In this document: piece after piece, positions 9,268 to 17,482 of the stretch
How positions within the stretch are numbered: position 1 is the first letter of the stretch
How the letters are laid out: the number at the start of each line of letters is the position of its first letter
From: Planctomycetales bacterium
GTDB lineage: Bacteria > Planctomycetota > Planctomycetia > Isosphaerales > Isosphaeraceae
Assembly: GCA_027451885.1 (NCBI GenBank)
Contig: DAIDHX010000161.1
Coordinates: 1 to 38,802, forward strand
Reading direction: 5' to 3'
DNA length: 38,802 bases
Made by a program: the position numbers and the translations under genes
The notes under the pieces: generated by a model
Seen by the model: the letters and a program-made list of their open reading frames with translations, nothing else
The model's database searches: none
What the model was told of the DNA's origin: nothing

Positions 9268-11246
9268 GCCGCGGCCCCCCGCGCGGGCCTGGCCCGGTTG
9301 GGCAAGCACAGGACCGCCTCGGCGGTCATGGCGCCGATCATTGAAACCAGGAACATGCGCCAGATTTCCTCGATCAGGGAGCCGAGCCGGCCAGCTTGCT
9401 CATCCACGCGTGAGAAATCGAGCCCCTGAAACAGCTCGCTCAGCCGGGAGTCGGCGATCAGGCGCGTGGAATCCTCGGGGAGCGAGCGGTTGACGGCGTA
9501 GAGCAGGTCCCCCGCGCCGTAGACGCCGGCCTGGTTGCGAAAGTCGGTGGAGAGCGCATCGTTGCCGCCGGCGATGCGATTCCACTCGCTGGAATCGACC
9601 GCGCCCACACCGGCCACAAGCTGCCGCGCGCCTCCCTGCGCCCGCGCCCCCTGTTCGATGGCGCGCTGCACGAGCACGTAGAGCACGACGCCGCCGGAGC
9701 CCAGGGTCGAATCCGACGGGGTGGGAGTGGTCGCGAGAAAATACGCGGCCCCGGCGGCAGTCGCCGGCCGCGCGAGCAGCGCTGCGCCCCCCTTGAGACT
9801 CGCCAGGGGAGTGAACTCACCCGTGAGAGTGCGGTAGCGTTTGACGACGAGCTCGCCGACGGGCAGTGACCGGCCGCTCTGACTGGCGGCGAGCAGGTCC
9901 TCGTCGCCACGCCAGCTCTCCACCGCGATCTCGCCCGGCCTGTCGCTCCAGGGCCCGTACTTCACGCCCAAAAACGCCCCCCCCTCGCCACCCGCGGGGG
10001 GCAAGAAAATCGCGGTCCCGCCCCGACCCAGGAACGCCTCGATCAGCCTGGCCGTTTCCCCCTCCGGCACAGGCGCGCTCCAGACCAGCAGGGAAAGCGT
10101 GCTCCAGTCCACGGAAGCGAGCTGAGCGGGAGGGATGACCTCGGACTCGAGCACGACCCCGGGGTCTGGCGAGATCGAGGCGGCAAGCGCGAGCGGGCGC
10201 GTGCCGACCGGGTCGTCCGAGACCACCACGGTCCGCCTGGTCGGCGCCTTTTCAAACGTAAAGTAATACTCGTTGTCGGCGGGATTGGAGTCGGCGGGGA
10301 TCGCCACTCGGCCCCAGCCCCGGTCTCGCCCCTTCTCGAGCGGGATCGCGTGATCCTTGAGCTCGCTCGCGGTCCCCTCGAGCTCGAGCGTGGCCTGCGA
10401 ACGCGCCCCTTCGATCTCAAATTGCACGGGGACCGCGCGCTTCCCCTCGGTCGCCCGGTCGCGCTCCACCTTGATCGACACGAGCAGCTCCGAGCCGTCC
10501 CCCGCCTTGCGCCTGCGCACGCTCTGAACGCGAAGCCGCAGATTCTCGGGATCGCCCTCCGTATAAGCGAGCAGATGGAACCGCACCGCCTGGCCGCGCT
10601 GGGCGAACGCTTCGCGGAGCGCCCGCCAGCGCCCACTGTCGGAATTCCAGTCGTTCTCGCGCAGGTCGGAGAGAATCCAGAGTTCAGTGCGGCCAAGCTG
10701 GTTCGTGGTCACGTAGTCATAAGCCGCCTGGAGCAAGGCCGGCAGGTCGGCCGACGCGCTCGAGGGACCGACCTCCGGCATGCGCGCCAGGTCGGCCGGC
10801 TTTTCGAAGGGACGAGGCGACCGGGTGTCGCTGTCGATGAGCACGTAGCGGGTTGAGCCCAGGGTCTCGAGCGTGGGGATCAGGCGGGCGACCGCGGTGT
10901 CGAGCTTGCCGCGCTCGCGGCCGGCGGGGGCGTCGCGCATGCTGGGCGAGCGGTCGAGAATCACGATCGTCGCGTCCGCCTTGCCCCCCGCGGCCACGCC
11001 CAGCCAGCCCCCGGCGAGCGGGCGGCTGATCGCGAAGATCAGGGCGGCGATGGCCAGGATCCGCATGACCATGATCAGAATCTGCCGCAGCCGGGCGTAG
11101 CCGCGGTACATCCGGTTCGCTTCGAGCAGGAACATCATCGCGCCCCAGCGGACCGTCTGATAACGACGCTGGTTGATGAGGTGGATGATGAATGGCAGCG
11201 ACGCGAGGGGCAACGCCGCCAGCATGATCGGCTCGAGAAAGCTCAT
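9264..11246 (-). CDS. BatA-type N-terminal domain plus vWA membrane protein
   Basis: The protein has 660 residues. The N-terminus, MSFLEPIMLAALPLASLPFI then IHLINQRRYQTVRWGAMMFL, is the signature of the BatA/aerotolerance-operon N-terminal domain. A second helix follows near residues 58-76 (LIMVMRILAIAALIFAISRP). The vWA domain begins around residue 93 with TIVILDRSPSMRD, a MIDAS variant in which the usual second Ser is preceded by Pro. The middle contains a beta-rich region and a degenerate GATase-like segment. A C-terminal hydrophobic helix (FLVSMIGAMTAEAVL) precedes a short basic tail. Start and stop codons overlap those of both neighbours by 4 bases, so DUF58, this gene and the next vWA gene are likely translated together. 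Known relatives act with MoxR ATPases; the exact client is not known. Confidence 0.87.
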   Translation of the reverse strand: MSFLEPIMLAALPLASLPFIIHLINQRRYQTVRWGAMMFLLEANRMYRGYARLRQILIMVMRILAIAALIFAISRPLAGGWLGVAAGGKADATIVILDRSPSMRDAPAGRERGKLDTAVARLIPTLETLGSTRYVLIDSDTRSPRPFEKPADLARMPEVGPSSASADLPALLQAAYDYVTTNQLGRTELWILSDLRENDWNSDSGRWRALREAFAQRGQAVRFHLLAYTEGDPENLRLRVQSVRRRKAGDGSELLVSIKVERDRATEGKRAVPVQFEIEGARSQATLELEGTASELKDHAIPLEKGRDRGWGRVAIPADSNPADNEYYFTFEKAPTRRTVVVSDDPVGTRPLALAASISPDPGVVLESEVIPPAQLASVDWSTLSLLVWSAPVPEGETARLIEAFLGRGGTAIFLPPAGGEGGAFLGVKYGPWSDRPGEIAVESWRGDEDLLAASQSGRSLPVGELVVKRYRTLTGEFTPLASLKGGAALLARPATAAGAAYFLATTPTPSDSTLGSGGVVLYVLVQRAIEQGARAQGGARQLVAGVGAVDSSEWNRIAGGNDALSTDFRNQAGVYGAGDLLYAVNRSLPEDSTRLIADSRLSELFQGLDFSRVDEQAGRLGSLIEEIWRMFLVSMIGAMTAEAVLCLPNRARPARGAAA

Positions 11247-12154
11247 CGCACTCCCCTCGTCCGGGTTCGCCCGATGAGGAACCGGACCAGAACCTGCTCG
11301 TAATCCTCGTCGATGGCCACCTTGTGGTAGTCGACCGCCGATTCGAGCAGGACCTGCTTGAGTCCTGACAGATAGCGTTCGAGCGAGGCGTGGTAGCGTT
11401 CCGCGATCTCGCTCGGATCGGCAAAGAGCGCGGGTCCACCTTCCATATCCAGGAACCGCATCGGGCGGCGAAAGTCGAACGCCAGCTCCTGCGGATCCAG
11501 CAGATGAAAGACCGCCACGTCATGCTTGCGGAACCGCAGGTGCTGGAAGCCGCTGCTCAGGAGCTCGGGCTCGATGAAGAGATCGGACACGATCACCACG
11601 AGCGCCCGCTGCGAGAGCGTCTCGGCAAGCTCGTGCAGCACGTCCGGGATCTGGGAAGGGCCGCTCGGCACGATCCCTTCCAGGACGTCGAATACGTTCA
11701 TGAGATGCGAGGGATTGCGCCGGGGGGGTATGTCGCGAACGATTCCCCTGGCCATGCAGGCCAGTCCCACCGCGTCTCCTTGCTGGATCGCCAGGTAACC
11801 GAGCGCCGCCGCGATCTTGCGCGCGTATTCGAGCTTGGTGGTCCCCTTCGATCCGTAATCCATCGAGCCGGAGGTGTCGACCACGAGGCAGAGCCTGAGA
11901 TTGGTATCGGCCTCAAATTCCTTGACGAAATGGCGGTCGGACCGGCCGTAGGCGCGCCAGTCGATGCGCCTGGGGTCGTCGCCGGGGACGTATTTGCGAT
12001 ATTCCGCGAACTCGATGGAGGAGCCGCGGTGTGGGCTGGGATGCCGCCCCGACACGGTGCCCTGCATCGGCCGCCGCGCATAGAGCGGGAAGCCGGAGAG
12101 CCGCGAAAGCACGGCGGTATCAAGAAAGCTGCGCTGGCGGCTCTCGGTGAACAT
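11243..12154 (-). CDS. DUF58 domain protein (vWA-like)
   Basis: I take the ATG at 12152-12154 (MFTESRQRSFLD, 303 residues); the frame is open to 12199 but the extra residues do not look conserved. The DUF58 hallmark VPGDDPRRIDWRAYGRSD is at about residues 70-87, preceded by SSIEFAEYRKY, and is followed by a vWA core with CLVVDTSGSMDYG. The protein lacks membrane helices, so it is probably cytoplasmic and peripheral to the membrane complex. In many bacteria DUF58 and MoxR are adjacent and work together, MoxR being a chaperone-like AAA+ ATPase for vWA proteins. Here DUF58 sits 99 bases after MoxR and overlaps BatA by ATGA, the standard order. Confidence 0.9.
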   Translation of the reverse strand: MFTESRQRSFLDTAVLSRLSGFPLYARRPMQGTVSGRHPSPHRGSSIEFAEYRKYVPGDDPRRIDWRAYGRSDRHFVKEFEADTNLRLCLVVDTSGSMDYGSKGTTKLEYARKIAAALGYLAIQQGDAVGLACMARGIVRDIPPRRNPSHLMNVFDVLEGIVPSGPSQIPDVLHELAETLSQRALVVIVSDLFIEPELLSSGFQHLRFRKHDVAVFHLLDPQELAFDFRRPMRFLDMEGGPALFADPSEIAERYHASLERYLSGLKQVLLESAVDYHKVAIDEDYEQVLVRFLIGRTRTRGVR

Positions 12155-12253
12155 GGCTGGGCGATCGTCTCCGTGACGCGCTCGGACTGGCAACGCCACG
12201 CCCGGCCGGTGAGAGGACCAGCGCGGGCGGGGCGTGAAGGGATGAGCCGGGCG

Positions 12254-13279
12254 TTAGACGTCCGGCGTGGTCTCCTCGATCAGGCGGCGCACGATTTTCT
12301 TGGCGTCAATTCCTTCCGCCTGGGCCGCGAACGTCGTGATGATCCGGTGCGTAAGCACCGGCGCGGCGGCCTCCTGGACATCCTCGAGCCGGACCATGTA
12401 ACTGCCATGAAGCGCGGCACGGGCCTTGGCGCCCAGGATCAAATACTGCACAGCGCGTGGCCCCGCGCCCCAGGAAACAAGAGGCTTGAGCCACGCCGGA
12501 GCGCTCGAACCGTCCGGGCGGGTCTTCCGCGCCAGCCTGGCCGCGAACGCGTAAATATGGTCCGGCACCGGCACCCGCCGAATCAGCGCCTGGTGCTTCA
12601 CAACCTCTTCCGGCGTCATCAGCCGGTCGAGCCGAGGCAGCGATTCTCCCGTCGTCGTCCGGGCGATCTGAATCTCCTCGGCCTCCGACGGGTAATCGAG
12701 CTCGATCAGGAACATGAACCGGTCGAGCTGCGCCTCGGGCAGCGGGTACGTCCCCTCCTGCTCGATCGGATTCTGCGTGGCCAGCACCAGGAAAGGCGGA
12801 TCCAGATGGAACACCTTTCCCATCACGGTCACGTTCTGCTCCTGCATCGCCTCGAGCATCGCCGCCTGTGTCTTCGGTGGGGCGCGGTTGATTTCGTCGG
12901 CCAGGACGATGTTGGCGAAGACCGGGCCGGGTACAAACTCAAACTCGCGCCGGCCGTCCGCCGTCTCTTGCAGGATGTCCGTACCCGTGATGTCCATCGG
13001 CATCAGGTCGGGCGTGAACTGGATCCGGCTGAACTTGAGCTCGAGCGTCTCGGCAAGCTTGTTGACCATGAGCGTCTTGGCCAGCCCTGGCACGCCCATC
13101 AGGAGCGCATGGCCGCGGGCGAACAGGCAAATCGACAGCCGTTCGATCACCGCGTCCTGGCCCACGATGACCTTGGCGAGCTCGCGCTTGAGCCTGGTGT
13201 GGGCCTCGCGCAGCCGGTCGATCGCCTCGACGTCGCTGCCGCTCAGGCGGTCCGCGACTCTCTCGTTCGGATCAGCCAT
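12254..13279 (-). CDS. MoxR family AAA+ ATPase
   Basis: A 341-residue MoxR/RavA-type AAA_3 ATPase. Walker A is GVPGLAKT (about residues 60-67), Walker B is VLADEINRAPPKTQ, sensor 1 lies in VLATQNPIEQEGTYPLPEAQLDRF, and the C-terminal lid has the ARRLIEET-type tail typical of the family. Start: ATG at 13277-13279 after CAGGGAG with six bases of spacing. It is the first gene of the minus-strand vWA cluster, with about 200 bases between it and hemG, so the promoter for the cluster is probably in 13280-13400; I could not pick out a clear -35/-10. MoxR proteins are thought to use ATP to mature or load metal on vWA-domain partners. That is family knowledge, consistent with three vWA-type genes next door. 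Confidence 0.95.
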   Translation of the reverse strand: MADPNERVADRLSGSDVEAIDRLREAHTRLKRELAKVIVGQDAVIERLSICLFARGHALLMGVPGLAKTLMVNKLAETLELKFSRIQFTPDLMPMDITGTDILQETADGRREFEFVPGPVFANIVLADEINRAPPKTQAAMLEAMQEQNVTVMGKVFHLDPPFLVLATQNPIEQEGTYPLPEAQLDRFMFLIELDYPSEAEEIQIARTTTGESLPRLDRLMTPEEVVKHQALIRRVPVPDHIYAFAARLARKTRPDGSSAPAWLKPLVSWGAGPRAVQYLILGAKARAALHGSYMVRLEDVQEAAAPVLTHRIITTFAAQAEGIDAKKIVRRLIEETTPDV

Positions 13280-13400
13280 TCCGTGCTCCCTGATGCTCGT
13301 TCTACCTGCGCCGTCCTTTGAAACGGCCGCCCTGAGAGTTGCCGCCCGGCTTCACCTCTGACAAGGATCAGACGAATGTAACCGGCTTTTTGTTCCCAAG

Positions 13401-13432
13401 AAAAGCCCCCGCATCAAAAAAACGCGGAAGCT
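13401..13432 (-). terminator. intrinsic terminator after hemG
   Basis: On the minus-strand transcript AGCUUCCGC (13432-13424) pairs with GCGGGGGCU (13412-13404) through nine base pairs, two of them G-U, with an 11-base loop, followed by UUU then C. It lies 48 bases after the hemG stop codon. The G-U pairs would be A-C mismatches in the plus-strand RNA, so the structure works in one direction only. It would separate hemE-hemG from the MoxR cluster. Confidence 0.6.
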
Positions 13433-13479
13433 CAGGATGTGTTCGCAACCGCGGGTTGAATCTTGTACCAGAATTGGGC

Positions 13480-14952
13480 TCATGCGGCGTTCGCCGCGGC
13501 CTTGGTGAGGGCGTCGACCAGTTGATCCGCCGTGGTGCTCGCCGCGTGCACGCAGTCGGGAATACCCACGCCGTCGTACGCGACTCCCGCCAGGTAGAGC
13601 CGATTGTAGCGGGAGAGGCAGCGGCGGATCGCGGCCACGCGGTCGAGATGGCCCAGATTGTATTGCGGCATCGCGCGGGGATGGCGGCTGATGCGGCAAA
13701 AGAGCGGCTCGCCCGTAGCACCCAGGAGCTCAGCCAGTTCGCGCTCGACAATGCCCTTGACGGCGTCGTCGTCGAGGTCGATCTTGCCCGGGTCCATTGC
13801 GCCCCCCAGGAACACGCGGATGCACACGGTTCCGGCCGGGGCTCGGCTGGGGAATTTCACGCTCAGGAACGAGGCCGCCAGGATTGAGCGCCCTTCGACC
13901 GCGGGCACCACCACGCCGAAGCCGTCGAGCGGGTGGCTGATCTGGTCGCGGCGGTAGCCGACGTTCACGATCACGGACGACGCGTATGGGATCGCGCGGA
14001 GCTGATGGGCGAGCGCGGGATCCTGGGCGTCGAGCAGTCTCGCGGCCACGTGTGCCTCGGTGGCGAGCACGACCGCGTCGGCCTCGATCGCAGGCCCGTC
14101 GAGCAGCTCCACGAGCCAGTTGGAATCGGGCTCGTTGCGGCTCACCCTGCGCACGGCCGTCTCAAGCTGGACCGATCCTTCCGGGAGCGCTGCCGCAAGC
14201 GCATTCGGCAACGCGTCCATGCCGGGCGCCAGCGACACGAACATGCCGTACCGCGCGCCTGAGGCGCGAAGCTCAAGCGCCCGCGGCCCCTTCCTGCGCG
14301 ACTCGCGCCAGCCCGCCAGGATCAAGCTGCGGTGCTCGCGCTCCATCGCCAGAAACTGCGGCAAGGTCGCCTTCAGGCTCAGGTCGTTGGGATCCGCGGT
14401 GTAAATCCCCGCCACCAGCGGCTGAACCAGCCGATCGAGCGCTTCACGCCCCAGTCTGCGCCTGACGAACGACGCCAGGCTCTCCTCGCCGTCGTCGTCG
14501 CGGCGGGGGATCAGAAGGTCCATGAGAAAGCGGATTCGTCCCCGCCAGGAGAGGATCGGACTCGTCAGGATCGGCGATAACCGGTGGGGCGCCATGAGCA
14601 CGAAGCCCTCGGGCACCGGCGCAAGCTTGCCCCCGCGGACCACAAACGAACGCCTGCGCCCCGCATCGGTCTCGATTAACTGGTCGCCCAGACCAAGCTG
14701 ATGGCACAGGTCAAGCGCCCACGGCTTGTTCGTGATAAACGAATCCGGCCCGCACTCAACCGTGAAGCCGTCGAACCGGTCGGTCCAGATCACACCCCCC
14801 ACGCGGTCCCTGGCCTCCAGGACCAGAAGCTCCACAGGCCGTCTCAGGGCGCGAAACCGCTCCATCACGCGGCGGCCGGCCGTCAATCCCGACAGCCCCG
14901 CTCCGATGATCACCACGCGCGCCGGCCTTGACTGATCCCCGCCGCGTTCCAC
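13480..14952 (-). CDS. hemG: protoporphyrinogen oxidase, FAD-dependent (HemG/HemY type)
   Basis: A 490-residue flavoprotein of the oxygen-dependent protoporphyrinogen oxidase family (called hemY in Bacillus, not the small flavodoxin-type HemG of Escherichia coli). It oxidises protoporphyrinogen IX to protoporphyrin IX in haem synthesis. The N-terminal dinucleotide motif VVIIGAGLSGLTAG and the following LVLEARDRVGGVIWTDRFDG bind FAD, and the C-terminal motif LYLAGVAYDGVGIPDCVHA closes the FAD site. A mid-section LVAGIYTADPNDLSLKATLPQF is typical of the family. The start is a GTG at 14950-14952 after AGAGGA with nine bases of spacing. It follows hemE on the same strand with about 220 bases between them (14953-15173, no clear gene), so the two may share a transcript. 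A paired terminator lies 48 bases downstream. Confidence 0.95.
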   Translation of the reverse strand: MERGGDQSRPARVVIIGAGLSGLTAGRRVMERFRALRRPVELLVLEARDRVGGVIWTDRFDGFTVECGPDSFITNKPWALDLCHQLGLGDQLIETDAGRRRSFVVRGGKLAPVPEGFVLMAPHRLSPILTSPILSWRGRIRFLMDLLIPRRDDDGEESLASFVRRRLGREALDRLVQPLVAGIYTADPNDLSLKATLPQFLAMEREHRSLILAGWRESRRKGPRALELRASGARYGMFVSLAPGMDALPNALAAALPEGSVQLETAVRRVSRNEPDSNWLVELLDGPAIEADAVVLATEAHVAARLLDAQDPALAHQLRAIPYASSVIVNVGYRRDQISHPLDGFGVVVPAVEGRSILAASFLSVKFPSRAPAGTVCIRVFLGGAMDPGKIDLDDDAVKGIVERELAELLGATGEPLFCRISRHPRAMPQYNLGHLDRVAAIRRCLSRYNRLYLAGVAYDGVGIPDCVHAASTTADQLVDALTKAAANAA

Positions 14953-15173
14953 GGGATAAATCCTCTCCGTTGCTCTCCCTCTAAACTGCCATTACTAACC
15001 GGGAATGAACGCCACGTCGAGAGAACGCAACGAAAAACTCGCTAACCGTGAATGCGTGCGGGCGTGGCTGCTGCCAGGTTCCACACGTTTCACCACGCCC
15101 TGCATTCACCCTCTTCGCGGGCAGTCTCTGCTTCCCCAGAGCGCTTCCTGCCCGGGCGCTCCGATCGCTGGCT

Positions 15174-16259
15174 TTATGGGATATTTCGCCGCGATTCATT
15201 ATGGACCAGGTCGACGAGGCGGAGCACGTTATCGACCGGGGTTTGGGGCAAGATGCCGTGGCCAAGGTTGAAGATGTGGCCTGGCCGGCCGCCTGCCTGA
15301 TCGAGGACGCGCCTGGCCATGCGTTCAAGCTCTTCCCAGGGTGCCAGCAGTGCGACGGGGTCGAGATTGCCCTGGACGGCGACCTCGGGGCCGAGACGGT
15401 ACCAGGCCTCGTCGAGGTCGACGCGCCAGTCGAGCCCGATGACCGAACCCCCGGCGTCGCGCTGAAGCTCGATGAGCTGGCCGGTGCCCGTGCCGAAGTG
15501 GATCACCGGGGTATGCGGGTCGAGCAGGCGGAAGAGTCTGGCCATGTGGGGCTGGACATAGCGGGTGTAATCGCCGGGACTGAGTGTTCCCACCCAGCTA
15601 TCGAAGAGCTGGACGACCTGTGCCCCGGCCTGGATCTGTTCGTTCAGGTAGACCGCGGTCGCGTCGGCGAGCCGTTCCATGAGCGTGTGCCAGGCGCCTG
15701 GGTCTCGGTACATGAAGGTCTTGGCGTGATCGTAGTGCCGGGATCCCTTGCCCTCGATGGCGTAGCAGGCGAGCGTGAAGGGCGCTCCTGCGAAGCCGAT
15801 CAAGGGGATGGCCGGCTCGAGCGCGCGGCGGATCAGGCGCACGGCCTCGAGCACGAAGCCCAGCGGCTCTGCGCTTGCGAACGGCGCCAGGCGGTCGATG
15901 TCCTCCGCGCTCCGGATCGGGTTATGAATCACCGGCCCGTCTCCCCTGGCGAATTCGAGCTGGAAGCCGAGCGGCTCGAGGATCAGCAGGATATCGGCGA
16001 AGAGGATCGCGGCGTCGACCCCCAGTCGCTTCGCGGCGGTGACCGTGACCTCCGTGGCGAGGTCCGGCCGTTTGCAAAGCTCGAGAAAGCCCACGCGGTC
16101 TCGAATCGCCCGGTATTCCTCCATGTAGCGGCCAGCCTGCCGCATCAGCCAGATGGGCGTCACGGAGGCAGGCTGCCGCAGGCAGGCGCGGAGGAAGGGG
16201 CTCGATTCGAACGGGTTGGCCGGGCTGGGCGCTGGGGTGGGAGCGTGGTTCATGAACAT
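15174..16259 (-). CDS. hemE: uroporphyrinogen decarboxylase
   Basis: A 361-residue HemE that decarboxylates the four acetate chains of uroporphyrinogen III to give coproporphyrinogen III in the cytoplasm. The first signature TPIWLMRQAGRYMEEYR is at about residues 33-49; the catalytic Asp is in FADILLILEPLG, and the substrate Tyr region is in FAGAPFTLACYAIEGKGS. The C-terminal block GRPGHIFNLGHGILPQTPV is the second standard signature. The protein starts at an ATG at 16257-16259 or two codons later (MNHAPTP); no Shine-Dalgarno is evident. It is divergent from the LOG-family gene, with a 240-base promoter region between, and probably heads a short hemE-hemG unit. Length and motifs are complete. 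Confidence 0.96.
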   Translation of the reverse strand: MFMNHAPTPAPSPANPFESSPFLRACLRQPASVTPIWLMRQAGRYMEEYRAIRDRVGFLELCKRPDLATEVTVTAAKRLGVDAAILFADILLILEPLGFQLEFARGDGPVIHNPIRSAEDIDRLAPFASAEPLGFVLEAVRLIRRALEPAIPLIGFAGAPFTLACYAIEGKGSRHYDHAKTFMYRDPGAWHTLMERLADATAVYLNEQIQAGAQVVQLFDSWVGTLSPGDYTRYVQPHMARLFRLLDPHTPVIHFGTGTGQLIELQRDAGGSVIGLDWRVDLDEAWYRLGPEVAVQGNLDPVALLAPWEELERMARRVLDQAGGRPGHIFNLGHGILPQTPVDNVLRLVDLVHNESRRNIP

Positions 16260-16365
16260 CCGAGGGCTAGGTGCGGGTTGTAACCAGGATTATTTTCCGC
16301 GATTTCGCTCCGTTCGTCGATTTCTTGCAACCATTTCGTGCTGCCGAGCGAATGGATTGGTGTGT

Positions 16366-16386
16366 GCATAGGCATTGCGCCTATGC
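16366..16386. promoter_or_regulatory. perfect inverted repeat in the hemE / LOG divergent promoter region
   Basis: GCATAGGC and GCCTATGC form perfect 8-base arms around a 5-base loop (ATTGC). It lies between two divergent genes, 107 bases from the hemE start and 114 from the LOG start. No U-run follows on either strand, so it does not look like a terminator. An operator for a dimeric regulator or a leader hairpin are both possible; which one is not decided by the sequence. Confidence 0.4.
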
Positions 16387-16499
16387 GGGGTTTACGTGGC
16401 TCCCTAGAATTCTGGGGTGCGAGGCAACATTGGATCAAACCTGGCGGTCCAGGGTTGGGCGCGGGTTTGTGGAAATCCCGTGAGGGGAGGTTTACTTCG

Positions 16500-17441
16500 A
16501 TGGATCGAGACGCGGAACGCGAGCCCGCGAATGGTCACGCGGGGGCGGATCGAGAGCCTGCCAGATCGCAAGCCTCTCGCTCTGTGAATGGGAATGGGAC
16601 CCGGGGTGGAATGGGGAGCATGCGGGCGCGGCGGGTAAGGCTGACCGAGGACGAGCGGATGCTTGACCGGCCGATGCCGGCCGACCCGACGCCGCGGGTT
16701 GAGGAACTGGGCAAGTTCACGCACACGGATACCTGGCGCATCCACCGGATCACGGGGGAGTTCGTGGCTGGGATCGACGCTCTCGCGGAAGTCGGCGCGG
16801 GGGTGAGCGTCTTCGGCTCCGCCCGCTTCGGCCCGACTCATCCCATGTATGCCGAGGCGAGAAAGCTCGGCGAGCTGCTCGCCAGGGCAGGATTCGCCGT
16901 GATCACAGGCGGCGGCCCCGGCATCATGGAGGCCGCAAACCTGGGCGCCAAGGAAGCGGGCGGGTTGTCGATCGGGCTCAATATCGAGCTCCCCTTCGAG
17001 CAGATGAGCAACCCGCACACGAATCTCAAGGTCGACTTCCGCTACTTCTTCGTCCGCAAGACGATGTTCGTCAAGTACTCGAACGGGTTCGTGATCTTTC
17101 CAGGCGGCTTTGGCACGCTCGACGAGCTGTTTGAGGCCCTCACGTTGGTTCAGACCCACAAGATCAACCGGTTCCCGATCATCATGTTCAACCGGGAATA
17201 CTGGCACGGTCTCATGGAGTGGATCGAGAAAACCCAGATCGAACAGGGTGCGGTGTCGCCGGAGGATCTGAACCTGCTGATGATGACGGACTCGGTTGAG
17301 GAGGCGCGGGACATGCTGGTGGATTGTTATCATGCGCGGTGCTGGGCAACGTGGAAGCGGTCGGTGGGTGCGCGGCTTGATGCCGACCCGCCGGGCGCGC
17401 CTTTGTCCGCGATTGATCCCACCAAATCGGGCGGCGAGTAA
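16500..17441 (+). CDS. LOG family protein (nucleoside-5'-monophosphate phosphoribohydrolase-like)
   Basis: The start is the ATG at 16500-16502 after GGGGAGG with about nine bases of spacing; upstream in-frame codons are ignored. The 313-residue product has a 65-residue charged, probably disordered N-terminal extension, then a Rossmann-type LOG/lysine-decarboxylase-like domain. Key motifs are GAGVSVFGSARF, TGGGPGIMEAANLGAKEAGG, the RKTMFVKYSNGFVIF segment, and FPGGFGTLDELFE, which carries the PGGxGTxxE signature that marks the active site. Family members cleave cytokinin or other nucleoside monophosphates to free base and ribose phosphate. Whether it acts on cytokinins here is unknown. It is cytoplasmic and divergent from hemE; the next gene follows 41 bases later on the same strand. 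Confidence 0.9.
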   Translation: MDRDAEREPANGHAGADREPARSQASRSVNGNGTRGGMGSMRARRVRLTEDERMLDRPMPADPTPRVEELGKFTHTDTWRIHRITGEFVAGIDALAEVGAGVSVFGSARFGPTHPMYAEARKLGELLARAGFAVITGGGPGIMEAANLGAKEAGGLSIGLNIELPFEQMSNPHTNLKVDFRYFFVRKTMFVKYSNGFVIFPGGFGTLDELFEALTLVQTHKINRFPIIMFNREYWHGLMEWIEKTQIEQGAVSPEDLNLLMMTDSVEEARDMLVDCYHARCWATWKRSVGARLDADPPGAPLSAIDPTKSGGE

Positions 17442-17482
17442 CACTCCCGTCCGGCCTGTCCCTTGCGAGAGGAAGCCGAGCC

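Noticed and set aside
11390-13321. 643-codon open frame on the plus strand
   Set aside because: It lies opposite the DUF58 and MoxR genes, whose motifs are clear, and shows no domain of its own.
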